Origin: Megamerina dolium
Lineage: Eukaryota; Arthropoda; Insecta; Diptera; Megamerinidae
Assembly (NCBI GenBank): GCA_963854835.1
Contig: OY978529.1
Span: forward strand, 35,646,055-35,710,054
Direction: 5' to 3'
DNA: 64,000 nt
This document shows, piece after piece, positions 13,321 to 25,454 of this stretch. The first letter of the stretch is position 1. Each line of letters opens with the position of its first letter. Below the pieces are notes generated by a model, which saw only the letters and a list, made by a program, of their open reading frames with translations, was not told the origin of the DNA and did no database searches. A program made the position numbers and the translations under genes.

Positions 13321-13389
13321 ATCGTTCATACATCTCACAACTCTAGGTCGGATTCATTGGTACTTATATGATCATTTGTTAATTTTCAT

Positions 13390-13640
13390 GCGCTTTTAAG
13401 TCGAATTTTTTTAGAGGGGCCTTCTTAAAGAGTAAAGCTAGGTAGCATATACCCTCAGAAAAATTGTAATTCAGCACTTTGGAAGCAATAGTAGCGAAAT
13501 AAAAATATAAAGCATCAATTTTGTAGGAGAGCCTCCCAAAGGAGTAGATATCGGCATAAGTATGTTCAGAAGAAATGTTGAAGAGAAAAAATAAATGTGT
13601 TCGATCATACATATTATCCGATCTTATTAATGTTTCAATA
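13390..13640 (+). repeat. Isolated units of repeat family F
   Basis: The stretch CATCAATTTTGTAGGAGAG (13514) and its followers (AGTAGATAT, TAAGTATGTTCAGA, AAATGTTGAAGAGAAAAA) resemble array F at 15650. A second, weaker unit precedes it near 13400. Degenerate. Confidence 0.5.
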
Positions 13641-13644
13641 AAAT

Positions 13645-15645
13645 TCCTTTTTGAGGTTAGAGCCATAGCGCGATTTAAGCAAATCAACCTCACATTCGTA
13701 TTGAGCGAGCCCAAATACATATAAATATGTATGCTTATTTCTGCTGGTTGTTTTATTTTATTTCTATTGAGGACTCATTTGTATCAGGTAAATAAAACAG
13801 AATAAATATAATGTTCGCTTACTTTAATCAAGTGTTATCTAACTTTAGATAAGCCACTGTAATTTAATTTTATTGATTTAATTTCATTATCAAGACAAAC
13901 TATATTTCATGAGCATCCTTTTCAATGTCAAACCAACATATTCCTTTGTTCCTATACATTTGTTCCTATACATGTGTTTCTATACATTTTAGATTGCTGA
14001 CATGTCTGATTGCCTGATTGTGTAAGAGTCATATGTATATTCATAACAAGGAAGTATTGAACTTAATGAATTTCATCATTCATGACAAATATAAGATCAT
14101 CAATTTGATCAGTATTTTATTTGAAATTGATCGCAATCGTTATATGCATATATGTAAATGATATTTATTGATGAAATTTGAACAATAAAACTAGCAATAT
14201 TAATATTTCAATCAACATGACAAAAATCCTCATTGTAATATGATCTTTTAAATCATTAGCAGTTGGATGAGACTTGTAGTTTTTTATGTTTTAATAAGGA
14301 TCATCCATTTATTAAGCTCACCATGAGACAACACGTAATAATCATATTCATTACTAATAATCAAACGCTATCTATTTGTCTATTTTTGCTTTGTCTTTCA
14401 TTTATTAATCAACTCAATTTTCTTGTCGTGTTGTAATGTAATTTATATTGTGCATACAATATGAATAGCATGTGCGCGATCAACACGATCATTACACAAA
14501 CACGTACGATTTACTCGTTTCGTTTGGCATTTCAATCATTCATTCATTCATTCATTCATTTATACATTTAGTTATTTACTACATTCATTGTTTTCTGTGT
14601 TGATCAAATAGTTTACATGCTTGTTATTCGCTTATGTGCCCCTGTTATATGCTTGCTGGAATAGTGATCGTGTTGATCGCGCTTGCTGCGAATGAGTACT
14701 TACTTACTACTCATATGGCAGCAGTACGTACAACTATTTTAAATAAATATGTGAATATTTTTGTGTTTTTGTTTTTGCTTGTTTTTGTAACTAGTATTTA
14801 ATAATTTTGCGTTAAAATATTGCGCAATGGAAATACAATACGAGTATGTAAATTTATGTTCATTTTAATTAGTGAAGGAGTATATTTACATACATATATT
14901 GGCTATGAGGTGTCTAATTCTATATGACTACATATAATATATATATTGTACATAAATGCTGTCTTTGGTGGTTATGGTGATTAAATTGAATGCTGAGGGG
15001 TTAGAAGTTCAATTGAAAAAAAAAAAAATGAAAATTACACAAAACATTTCAATTAAAAAAGTGTTACTCGAGTAATTGCTGCTGTAATTTTTATCATTGA
15101 AAGTAAATATTTATTCCTTTTGTGTGCGAGTGTGTGTGTGTGTGTGTGGATTCATTTTAAAATGCTTCCAATTCCAATTTTGAAATTGCTATTTTCATGT
15201 TTGTTGCTTTTATTAATTGATTACTAACAGATATGACTTTGTTTTACAAATTAACATGTTGTCAATATATATATATATAGTACGAGGTACATTTGCATAC
15301 ATATTGTAGAATATGTAATTATTAATATGTATTGTATTTATGTATGCCTAACATAGATATATTTGTATTCAAATACAAGTTCATCAAGATTAATATGCGT
15401 GTACTTGTACACATTAACATATTTATAATTGTCTATTCAGACAGTAATTGAAACATTTTTTCTCAATAATAATCATTAGAAAACAAGTACATTTATGCAT
15501 GTTTATTAAGGTTAGCAAAAGGTTGACTTCCTGTCTAAGCGAATAATATAAAATTTTGATAATTTGAAGTATATTTTGTTTCAAGAAAGCAAACAGAAAT
15601 TCAAAATTTTGATCCATCATTTTTTAAAGTTTTTACAACCACTAG
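13645..15645. other. A/T-rich intergenic DNA
   Basis: No gene recognised. Includes an ATTC tetranucleotide run (about 14537-14560), a GT run (about 15128-15148) and scattered GATC motifs at 14000-14700. Confidence 0.45.
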
Positions 15646-15649
15646 AAAT

Positions 15650-16780
15650 GCATCAATTTTGTAGGGGAGTCGCCCTCTTAGAGGTAGAAATAGGATATAA
15701 ATATGTTTAGAGTAAATGTTGGAAACGAATAATTAATGGGGGTTTTTCATTTATTTAATCGCTTTAGAGGCGATTCCTGTTCAGCTTTGGTCGATTTTCA
15801 AGTGTTTTTCTGTTATTTTGTATGGGAGCCCCCTTAAGTAGTGGAGGTAGGAAGTAAGTGCCTTTAGAGAAAATGTTGGAAAAGAGAAATTAATGGGGGT
15901 TTTTCATTTATTTAATCGCTTTAGAGGGGATTATGTTTTTTGGTCATTTTGTATAGGAGTGCCCTTAAGGGATGGAGGTGGAAGGTAAGTATTTTTGGAG
16001 AAAATGTTGGAAAATAAAAATTAATTGGGATCTTTTATATATTTAATAGCTTTAGAGGCAATTCCTGTTCAGCTATGGTCGATTTTCAAGTGTTTTTCTG
16101 TCATTTTGTAGGGGTAGGTAGGGGTAAGTATCTTTAGAGGAAATGTTGGAAAAGAAAAATTAAGTGGGATCTTTTCAACACTTAGTCGCCCTATAAAGTT
16201 ATTTGTCAATTTTCAGATTTTTTTGTTTCTGCAATTTTGTATAGGAGTCCTCTTAAGGCGAAGATAATATCGCGGAGTAAAAATGAATGAAGATCGGTAA
16301 TACATTTCATCGCTTTAGAGGCGATTCCTGTTTAGTTGTGAGGTTATTTGTCGATTTTCCGATGTTTTTTTGGTCATTTTGTATGGGCACTCCCATTAAA
16401 CGCTGGATATATAGATTAAATATGTTTGGACGAGATGTTTAAAAGCTAAATTTAGTGGGAATCTGTCATATATTTTGTCGTTATACACGCGATTTCCCTG
16501 CATCTATTGTCGGTTTTCAGTCATTTTGTATGGCGACACCCATAAGGGGTAAGGATAGGGGGTACGTAACTTCGGAGAAATATTGAGAAAGAAAAATTAA
16601 GAGGGTCTCTCATACATTTTACTGCTCTAGGGGCCCGTTAGTTGTCCGGAAATCTCTTCTAGAGGGGTAAACACAATGGGACTCCCCTACAAAGAGAATG
16701 TAAAAACACTTGAAAATCAACAAATAGCCCCAGAAATCGGTAAAATATATGATAAACCTCCTTTAATTTTTCCTGGCTAA
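15650..16780 (+). repeat. Tandem repeat array F (about 7 units, 130-160 bp)
   Basis: ATTTTGTA(T)GGGAG-type anchors at about 15657, 15816, 15947, 16104, 16235, 16377 and 16524. Between them recur GAAATGTTGGAAAA, TTAATGGGGGTTTTTCAT, ATCGCTTTAGAGG, GATTCCTGTTCAGC and GATTTTCAAGTGTTTTTCTG. A last unit around 16660-16780 is inverted (ACTCCCCTACAAA, AACACTTGAAAATC). Confidence 0.8.
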
Positions 16781-16784
16781 CGCG

Positions 16785-18215
16785 AATTAATTTAAATCCC
16801 ATCAGTTTACCCATCGAGCACTCATTTCTCAAACAACCGACGATCTCGTCGTCTCTTTTCACACTCTTAGCGTCCTAGAAACCCAAACAAATTAGGATTA
16901 TTTTGCGCTTTATCACCGCAGCATGATAAACATTCTCAGATCTTTTTATGAATTAAGCTCCCATCAGCTAATCACCAATAACTAATCAAGACCGATCAGT
17001 TTTATCGATGAGCACTTATTTCTCAAATCATCAATTATCACATTACCCGCGACACCTTTTCTTAGAAAGATGCACAAGAAATGATCGCTATGAAGCCTCA
17101 TTTTGTAATCATGAACCAATTTCGAGAAGCCTGTGGACTTTGAAGACTGAAAATTCACTCGACGGTGGGATTCTTCAGTGTTGTTAGTACCAAATATGTA
17201 TATGTGACAGAATTCTACCTAAGTTCTGAAAGCAAGTTTTATTTTGTAACATCATTTTCGTATTCAAATTATATTAGAATATCATATGAATATAATTATA
17301 TAGATATATATTCATATATGTATACAAGAGCATATACAAAACGTGATTTTTTTTTATTCATCTTTCATGACCAGGTGTCACTCCATAAATTAATTCCATA
17401 TAAATTTGGTACACAAAAGAAAAAAAAAACATTTGAATAATAGCAAAAAGAATAGAAGAAAAGGTTACAACCGAAAAAAGTGTAATTTAATTTGGTTTTA
17501 TCAATTCAAGGCCATTTATTTAAATATGCTACAATGTTGTAAGCTCAATTTACACTACGTATATAAGTACGAGTACACTTATATAATGTTTATGAAGCTT
17601 GTTCACAAAAAATACCTGAATAAGTATAGTTACATATTATGTACAATACAATAAAATCTATTGTCATTTTTATGATTTTTATTATTATTACCTGCTATTG
17701 TTAGTCTCTTATGGTAAATGTTACATTTTATTCTTTATTGTTTAGTGTAATGAAGCCTTGAAAAAGAGAAATAAATGCCGGTTTATAACAAGCTTGACGC
17801 AAATGAATGCGTCATAATTACTTGATCACCATAGAGGATCGGTTTTATTTAATGGAAATTAAATTCCGAATTGAATTTAAATCAATGGGAATAGGAACAT
17901 TAGAATGAGTAAACATTTTATACATATATATATCTTCAACTGGCAAGGAGTATATATAGATAAATTGTAAAGTAAAACGATTATTTTACTATGAAAATTC
18001 ATGTGAAGCGCTTGATTTATTGTTAAATTTATCGATTTTGATTTATCGATAGTTGTTAAACATTTGCAGATAACAGAAGTAATTTAAAGGAACAAAATTG
18101 AGTGCCATTAATGTGATGATCTATTAAAACGTTGGCAATTCTTTGTAATTTTTAAAAAAATTAATTTTATAAAATATTAAAAAAATATAATTTTCAAAAT
18201 TTTCCGTTCAAAAAA
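16785..18215. other. Intergenic DNA without recognised gene
   Basis: Short open frames at 17165-17654 are A/T-driven and resemble nothing. No RNA gene or element ends identified. Confidence 0.4.
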
Positions 18216-18219
18216 ACTA

Positions 18220-18465
18220 CATTTCGCAAATTACGTGAACATTTTGATCGTCATTATCGTGCAACTTAGCATGGAATTGGCAAAATTCTTGCTCGGTTTT
18301 AAGAAACTGTTTCATTGGAAGGTCATTGGATCATATCAACACGTTCGCCCAGCTGGTACTCGTGATGCAGTAGCAGCTGCAAGTGAAAGTGCTCGCAATG
18401 AGCTGAGCACATCAACCACACATCGTTCACAAAGATACGGTGAATGGCTAACGTTATCGTGACAT
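18220..18465 (+). pseudogene. Mariner/Tc1-like transposase, N-terminal fragment (left half of a split element)
   Basis: Translation gives QHVRPAGTRDAVAAASESAR followed by STTHRSQRYG. This is the AT-hook/second helix-turn-helix region typical of insect IS630-Tc1-mariner transposases (RP.RT...AAV..S, RRSQ.LG). The matching C-terminal catalytic part appears downstream at 19300-19565, beyond an inserted non-LTR fragment. Stops and frameshifts make it inactive. Confidence 0.65.
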
Positions 18466-18489
18466 AGTCACCGGTTTTTTTGTATGGCC

Positions 18490-19290
18490 AAAATTAAATG
18501 AATTGAAGGCGGAGGTCAACGCCTTAGAGCTATCTGTCAGAGAATGCCTACGTAGGGGCACTCGAGGAACCAACATATGCATTCTATCGGACAGTCAGGC
18601 AACTCTAAAATCACTAATGAATTTCTCGTTCCAATCTAAGTTGGTTTGGGAATGCTTTGAACTCCTCAACACCATAGCAAAGAGGAACTCTGTGACTCTA
18701 ATATGGGTACCGGGACACGAGGGGCATGCAGGAAATGAAATGGCAAATTTACTGGCCAAAAAGGGCGCAGACACTCCTTTCATAGGCCCAGAACCCGTCT
18801 GCGGGGTAAACAGTAGTTTCATGAACAACTTAATATGTGAAAAGGAAAAAAGTAGTCTAACCGATTACTGGAGAGCTCAAACAGGCATGCGGCAGTCATG
18901 AACACATTAAGGTTGATACAATCTTGAATCTCAGCAGAAAAGACATCAAACTGTACACTGAACTACTAACAGGTCGTTGTAAACTTAATTATCACATGAT
19001 GAAAATGATGGGTGTGGTAAACAACGATCTCTGTCGACTCTGTCTTGAAGAGTAGGAAACAGCAGAACACGTTCTTTGCAATTGCCCACCTGTGGCTACA
19101 CGCAGACTATACTACCTAGGCAACGGATTCATAGTTCCCAGGGATCTAGTTAAAATCAATCCCACAGCAGTGACAAGATTTATAAATAGTCTCGAGATCT
19201 GCTAGTTAGGGAATAGGCTGCACAAAAGATCTTTAGGTCGCGATGCATCATAGCCTTAATAATAATAAATAATAATAAAAAAAAAATTAA
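18490..19290 (+). pseudogene. Non-LTR retrotransposon 3' end with RNase H domain, inserted in a transposase
   Basis: The frame 18503-18901 (132 codons) carries an RNase H-like core: NICILSDSQATLKSL, then VTLIWVPGHEGHAGNEMANL with the typical GN..AD-like (here GNEMAN) helix. After a frameshift the C-terminal part continues (ELLTGRCKLNYHMMKMMGV, LCRLCLEE, then TAEHVLCNCP), a cysteine-containing tail found downstream of RNase H in several non-LTR clades. A run of AAT units and A's at 19256-19286 looks like the 3' tail. The reverse transcriptase is missing, so this is a 5'-truncated copy. AATTGA occurs at both ends and may be a target duplication, but A-richness makes this uncertain. Confidence 0.75.
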
Positions 19291-19299
19291 TTGAATGCT

Positions 19300-19565
19300 A
19301 ATGACATATGATTCCAACAAGAAGGACCGACATGCCATACCAGCGGTGAAGCACTTCACTTATTCCAAAGTTGCATGATCAGAAATTCAGAAGCTGCGAT
19401 CTAATCACTGGATTATTTTTTATAGGGCTACATTCGAGCTGAAATTGAGTTCATTGATCCCTTTTTATTGGAACGAGTCGTGCAATATTTTGAAGATCGG
19501 ATGCTCTGGCCTGTAATCGAATCTATGGTGAACATTTGAAAGTCATAGATCCACTATTCAATAAT
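19300..19565 (+). pseudogene. Mariner/Tc1-like transposase, C-terminal fragment (right half of the split element)
   Basis: Translation contains QEGPTCHTSGEALHL, an in-frame stop, SLDYFL, a stop, GYIRAEIEF and LLERVVQYFEDRM. These match the catalytic QQDGATCHT and LDYFLWGY blocks and the C-terminal helix of insect mariner-like transposases. It pairs with 18220-18465. The central part is lost. Confidence 0.65.
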
Positions 19566-19817
19566 CAACAAGAAGTGTGTGTTTTTTTTTTATATGAATA
19601 AAAAAATGGCAAATAGATGGCCCACCCTTGTTTGTTGTAGGTAACTACTAGTATTATTGAATTTTAGTGTAATCTGTGTATTACTCATGTAAGTCGTACG
19701 TATATATATTTTTATTGTATGTATTTTGAATATTTAATGAAGTCAGCAAAAATATTATCATATATTGTATTTATTTGTATGCATCTATATTTATATGTGT
19801 ATGTATGTATGCATATA

Positions 19818-20100
19818 CAATGACGAGCAAACAATTGAATTTTCATATTTTATATGAATATATAATTGGGCATAGTCTTAGTTAAATTCATATTTCATTG
19901 CAATTTCATATTTTATTACAAAACGTATGGTTAAATTTAATTTTTGACTAATTCATCACATACATACAATTAAAATCAACATCGACTATATACGACTCAA
20001 ACTAATTTTATTATTAGAACTTAATTAAAACTCAATCATTGAGTTCCAACTATCAAACGCGCATTAAATTGTATTAAATCAACATTTTTGCTCGTCACTG
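19818..20100. mobile_element. Tc1-like MITE with TA target duplication
   Basis: Ends are near-perfect inverted repeats: CAATGACGAGCAAACA at the left and, on the opposite strand, CAGTGACGAGCAAAAA at the right, each flanked by TA (19816-19817, 20101-20102). The CAGTG start fits Tc1-type termini. The 283-bp interior is A/T-rich and non-coding. Confidence 0.75.
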
Positions 20101-20102
20101 TA

Positions 20103-21080
20103 TATAGTAATGTATATATGCAAATGTATTGTAATTGAATATGAGCATATATATGTAAAATACAACACTTGTAACAAAATAAATGACGAAAGAAAATGAT
20201 TAACTATTCAGAATTTACAATTTAATTATAAAAGGGAAATTGAAAACAACAACAAAACATGAACAAATAAACAATAATCACAAAGCCAAACATTTTCGCT
20301 GAAATTGTAATTAATTTTTGCAAATTAGAAAAATAAGTTCTATTTTCTATATTTTTCTTCAATTAGCAAATTTGCATAATAATTTGGATGAAGGTCTAAT
20401 ATAAAAAGTGATATAATATTGAGAGTTTATGTAACTTTCTTTTGAATAATCAATAACGGAATAGTAAAATATTAATTCATTTACTTAAAAAAGAGTTTAA
20501 TATGATTTCAATAATCATTTAGAAATTTTTTAAAGGAATTTCACAATTTATTTAATGATCAATTTTAATCCAATTCTTCAATTCTTCAGCAGTTTAACAA
20601 TTCAAACTTTGTATTAAATAAAAGTTAGAATTTTGATCAAAATTATTTATTAATCTGGCGCTCCTATTTCAAATATTAGCAAGTATTGCCCTAATAGAAA
20701 TTGTCAAATTGTTGTCCAATTCACATAATTCGACATAAAATTAGTTTTTCAAAACTATTTATCGAAATAGAAATGCATCTACTGGAAAATTGCTAATTGA
20801 AAAAATTTAAAACTTCTAAAATAGCTCAGATTGTAGATCTAATCGCACAAGTTAAATTCCTTATGATTCGAGAGACATTGCAATTATCTGAAAGTTTTAT
20901 TGGTCACATTCATACCCAAAATATTTAAGGCTACCTTTCTGCGATAGAAAATATAATAAAAAAAAATCATTTAAATGCTTTTTTTTTTGTATGGATCTCA
21001 CAAAATGCAAAATCATTCAGACAGTTTCCTCTTGAAAGAACTCCGAAAAATGCTTTCCAAATGTTTAGCGAACATTTTAT
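20103..21080. other. A/T-rich intergenic DNA
   Basis: No gene, RNA or element ends recognised. Confidence 0.4.
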
Positions 21081-21083
21081 TTA

Positions 21084-21845
21084 TTGGGTGTGTGAATAAG
21101 CAATAGGTATTTTTTTACTTCTCAAAAATCATTTATTTTTAAGAATTCTGAAAGTGTTGTCCATCAGAAACTATGACATTTCCCCATTTTTCTGGGAATT
21201 TATGAATTCCCTTCCAAAACAACTTCGCGGGCTTGACGGCCAAAAACAAATTGAGCCAATTTTTGATTCCGTTGACTGAAGTGAAGCGTATTTCATTAAT
21301 GGCGTTCTGCATGGACCGGAACAAGTGGTAATCTGAAGGCGCGAGGTCTGAGCGGGTGCTATTGATCTCTTCAACCGCATCAATTGTCGTCGGTACAGCT
21401 CTTCCATAGTAGTTGTGGATGGTAGTAATGTCTTCAAAACCTCGCCTTCAAACTTTTTCGTCTGTCCAGAGCGTTCTTTGTCTTTGATATCAGAATCACC
21501 GTTGGTGAAGCGCACAAACCACTTCTTGCACTGTGTATTTGATAGAGAATTGTCGCCATATAAATCCAAAACCAAACGATGACTTTCAGCCGCACTTTTC
21601 TTTAAAAAAAAAAAAAAAATTATTTAACAAAACTTCCCGCAAATGCTGTTTTTTTCGCCAGCTCTTAAAATTTTCCATCGTGAACAAAAAAATATGATGC
21701 GCACAACCAAATTGAAAACTTTTGACTGATTTTTACAGCAAGTGAATAGATATTTAAAATGACTTTTCGGACAGTGATGTACGACATCACGCTTATGCAT
21801 AGCGCCATGTAACGTAAAAGGCCGGTTTTTAATTCACACACCCAA
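21084..21845 (-). mobile_element. Internally deleted mariner element with both ends intact
   Basis: Inverted ends TTGGGTGTGTGAAT at 21084 and 21832-21845, with TA on both sides (21082-21083, 21846-21847). The minus-strand transposase begins at the ATG ending at 21678 and gives an N-terminal part (after a poly-T frameshift) with ESHRLVLDLYGDNSL, CKKWFVRFTNGDSDIKDKER and a GQTKKFEGE stretch. It then jumps to the C-terminal part at 21139-21324: LFRSMQNAINEIRF, then FWKGIHKFPEKW and a VSDGQHF end. The catalytic centre is deleted: 762 bp against about 1.3 kb for a full mariner. Cannot be autonomous. Confidence 0.88.
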
Positions 21846-21849
21846 TAAT

Positions 21850-23255
21850 GAAAATATGACAAAAATTATACTGATTTTTTTCCAGAACGAGAACCAATGC
21901 GAACTAAAAAATTTAAATAATATCAAAATACGAATACGTTTTACAATCGAACCACACAAATTGTGTACATGGAGTTTTTGAGGATCACTTTTAAAGCAAA
22001 TTGACCATTATTCTTATATCTTGGTAAGTTTTATAAAAAAAAAATTTTTTATCATTATTCTGAATTTATTGAAAAACCGTTTCAAATAAAAAGGAAGAAA
22101 TATATTGTTAAAATACACCCTAGGCTTGCTCAAAAGGTTGCCAAATCCTAAATACCTCTGATCGTTACATGTTACGGTATCATTAAATATTCTCAGGAGG
22201 TTATATTTTTATATACATATATTCAAATATTTATTTATATAATTTTTTGTTAAGATTTAATTTAATTTATGCAACACTAAATTGACAAATAGGCGATTTA
22301 GCTATTCACATGATCACTTCAAAATGCTATATATAGTAGTGATAGTTAAATGTTGATATATAAACTAGTTTTTGACATTAAATGATCATATTATACGACT
22401 AATCATTGATTTAATTTAAATAATTAAATTCACATTCGATAATTTTCCACTTGAGTTCACTATAAATTATAACTTGTAAATAATTTTTAATTAATTTGTT
22501 GCTGCTATTTCATTGATCAATTCATATTTCAATTGTACTACTGGTATGCATGATCAGTGAATAGAATATACTTGTATGTAATAGGTTTTTCGATCAAGAA
22601 TTAATTTGATTTTCAATTAAATTTTGATCTTGCATTGCATTAAACACATTTAATTAACTTAGAGGTAATAAAATTTCAATATTTTAAATTTATTATTGAC
22701 ACTTTTCAATTGATTTATATTGCAATTATTTGTTAAACATACATTTTTCTTACTATTCCCACAATATAGTGAATATTACACTGCAAGAAAAAAAAAAAAA
22801 AAAAAAAATACACGCAAGATCAGTTCATTGTAGTATAACTAATTGACGATTAATAATTGACCACACCATCACCATTTCAATATCAGGTTTCCAATTCAAA
22901 TACATAATAATTTAATACATTTATGATTAATTAATTAAATCATCACATAATAAATGTATACGAATACTGATCACTGATCATTGATGATCACTTGAAACTG
23001 ATGATATTAATTACATACTTCAACATAATAGGCAATTTTAAATTGTATGAATGGCACAAAATAGTCCATCATTTTAAAGAGATCATATTTCAAGCATCTG
23101 ATTATGAATTCATAGATATTAGTCATATAATAATAATCATATCATATTAATAAATCAATTTATGAATTATTATGTGTTCATTTTAGAGTACATACATGAA
23201 ATATTTTGGAATCTCAAACACACTTATTTATATGTGGGAGAGAAGACACAGCTGA
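21850..23255. other. Intergenic DNA with a TGATCA cluster
   Basis: No gene recognised. Seven exact TGATCA palindromes occur between 22311 and 22990 (22311, 22383, 22514, 22551, 22968, 22975, 22985), plus several GATC half-matches. A poly-A stretch lies at about 22788-22808. Confidence 0.5.
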
Positions 23256-23259
23256 ATTT

Positions 23260-24060
23260 AAGTTCGGTTGCATGCACACACATTCCAAAATATATTTTTG
23301 TATGAGAGGTTGGGCCTTTGTCTATCTTGGAACCAGCATTAACAGCAGTAATGACGTCAGCCTGGAAATATTGCGAACGATCACTCTTGCAAACAGGTGC
23401 TACTTTGGGCTAAGTAAGCAATTGAGAAGTCGAGCTCTCTCTCTCTCGAAGAACGAAAACTACACTCTACAAGTCTCTCATCATGCCTGTCCTAACATAT
23501 GGCGCTGAAGCCTGGACAATTTCCACCTCGGATGAGCGAATGCTTGGAGTTTTCGAGAGAAAAGTCCTACGCAAGATCTGTGGACCTATTTGCGTTGGTG
23601 GCGAGTACCGAATAAGGTACAACCATGATATTGACATAGTAAAGCGCATCAAAATCCAGCGGCTGCGCTGGCTAGGTCATGTCGAGCGAATGGAAGAACA
23701 CGCTCCAGCTAAGATGGTGTTATATTCGGAACCCGCTGGAGGACGACACAGAAGAGGAAGACCTAACCTCCGGTGGAAAGACCAAGTACTGGAGAACCTG
23801 ACGGCGCTTGGAATTTCTAACTGGCTCCAGCTAGCGAAGAACAGAGATGGCTGGCAAAGCATATTATATTCGGCCAAAATCGATATTCGGTTGTTATGGC
23901 CACATAAGTAAGTAAGTATGAGAGGTTGACAAGATTTTAATTCGTTTTTTCCCATTCATAAGCTCACTTGTTCGTTAGTAAAAATAAGCTCATGTACCAA
24001 CTTTCAGCTTGATCGCTCTATAACTATGAGAGTTATCGTGCGAACAGATAGACTGACACA
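23260..24060 (-). repeat. 153-bp-family unit interrupted by an RTE insertion
   Basis: Flanks of the RTE tail read as one unit of the array C type: CATTCCAAAATATATTTTTG and TATGAGAGGTTG on the left, then TTCGTTAGTAAAAATAAGC, ATGTACCAACTTTCAGCTT and GATCGCTC on the right. A following TAGACTGACACAGATAGGC stretch is a simple-sequence-like tail. Confidence 0.6.
23313..23915 (+). mobile_element. 5'-truncated RTE-type retrotransposon with 13-bp target duplication
   Basis: The target duplication GTATGAGAGGTTG occurs at 23300-23312 and 23916-23928. The insert encodes the C-terminal end of an RTE-type reverse transcriptase: FVYLGTSINSSNDVSLEI, then after a frameshift MPVLTYGAEAWT, FERKVLRKICGP, RLRWLGHVERM, GRPNLRWKDQV and LGISNWLQLAKNRDGW up to 23911. 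The 3' end finishes in AAGTAAGTA-type short repeats as usual for RTE tails. The young-looking duplication suggests a fairly recent insertion. Confidence 0.85.
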
Positions 24061-24064
24061 GATA

Positions 24065-25040
24065 GGCAGACAGGCATTGCTAAAATGACTCAGAAGGTGG
24101 TTCATTCTTTGAGTGTAGGCTATAAAAAAGCGTATATTTCCAATTCAGACTTCAATCAAATTATTGCTTTGAGCTTGTCATCATATGATATATGGAATTT
24201 ATTTTAAATGTAATATAAATTACCACCACGTGACCACTGTAGAACTCGATCTCTTTGACGCAGATTATCAATGGCATTTTGTCACAGTTCATTTGGGATT
24301 TTTGTAATGATTTCATAAAGCTATCCTTCAAATGCTTAAGAACGAGAAGTTTGTTCGTGTGGCTCAACAAAAAATTTCAACGACGTCATATTGTAAGATC
24401 TAGTAGGCCAATGTACATTGCCAAATCTTGGAATTACACTTTCCAATAACTACTTGTGTTATAGAGTCAAAATGTTTTGCCTCTTATGGAGTAATGTCCA
24501 CATATTATCTAGATGCATATTATCAATTTGAAGCAAAAACGTTATTTATCATTCTGCCATGTCGCTGAATATTGGTAGCTATTTTGTTATTCTAAAAAGC
24601 ATCAGCTGTTTACATTTACATTTGCATTTAAAATTAAATAAAGAAATATTCTTAATATAATTACTTCAAAATTCTCCAAATGAAACTATGTTTTGAAAGT
24701 AATAATTGATAACTGATTTCGTGATGGCCAATAAATCATTGAAATAAATAATATTAGAATTAAGTATTGTAATGTAATAAATGTTAATCATTCACATAAA
24801 ACCTCTTTTAACGTTAGATGTGATAATAAAATATACATTTGATTTAAAGCACACAACAACAAAAATGCTCATAAATCCAAACAGAATTACATAAAAATTC
24901 GTACCACTGTATTGTCGTATGAATCAAGTGCAATTAAATGTTGAAATCTATAATAACAAAATCCAAGGAATAAAAATCATTAATTTATTGTGTAACAAAT
25001 ACATAAAAATACGCATATTTATTTCAAGTAGATCGTGCGC
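24065..25040. other. A/T-rich intergenic DNA
   Basis: No gene recognised; small open frames on both strands near 24160-24450 overlap each other and resemble nothing known. Confidence 0.4.
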
Positions 25041-25047
25041 CACTGTA

Positions 25048-25450
25048 CATTCTGTCAAATAAGTACCCGGAAACCGGAAATTCTCATTTTAAATTTTCCC
25101 TCTGAGAATATTTAAAAAAAAAATTTTCCCAGGTTGGCACAACTGTCAGCCACTTTTCTGTGAATTTTTATTGCTATGTGTCATTTAGTTTGGTTACGGC
25201 GTCATTAGGAACAAGTCAATCTTTTATGTGCGTTGCGATTTTTACTATGGATAAAAATATCGAACAAAGAGTTTGTGTGAAATTTTTTTTCAACATGGTT
25301 GAATCACCAAATGTTTTTTTCAACATTTCCAACGTTTTGGCACAAGAAATTTCGTTTGAAACACAAAATTTCACACAAACTCTTTGTTCGATTTAGAGGG
25401 AAAATTTAAAATGAGAATTTCCGGTTTCCGGGTACTTATTTGACAGAATG
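25048..25450. mobile_element. Foldback MITE derived from a mariner-like element (56-bp perfect inverted ends)
   Basis: Left arm 25048-25103 is the exact reverse complement of 25395-25450 (start CATTCTGTCAAATAAG), and TA flanks both sides. The interior includes an ATG-initiated stretch, MDKNIEQRVCVKFFFN, resembling the start of a mariner-like transposase. The DNA coding for EQRVCVKF is repeated in inverted orientation at about 25366-25394, giving a second, inner inverted repeat. Total 403 bp. Non-autonomous. Confidence 0.85.
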
Positions 25451-25454
25451 TATG

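Noticed and set aside
13379..13720. 113-codon minus-strand frame
   Set aside because: Overlaps repeat family F units and matches nothing known.
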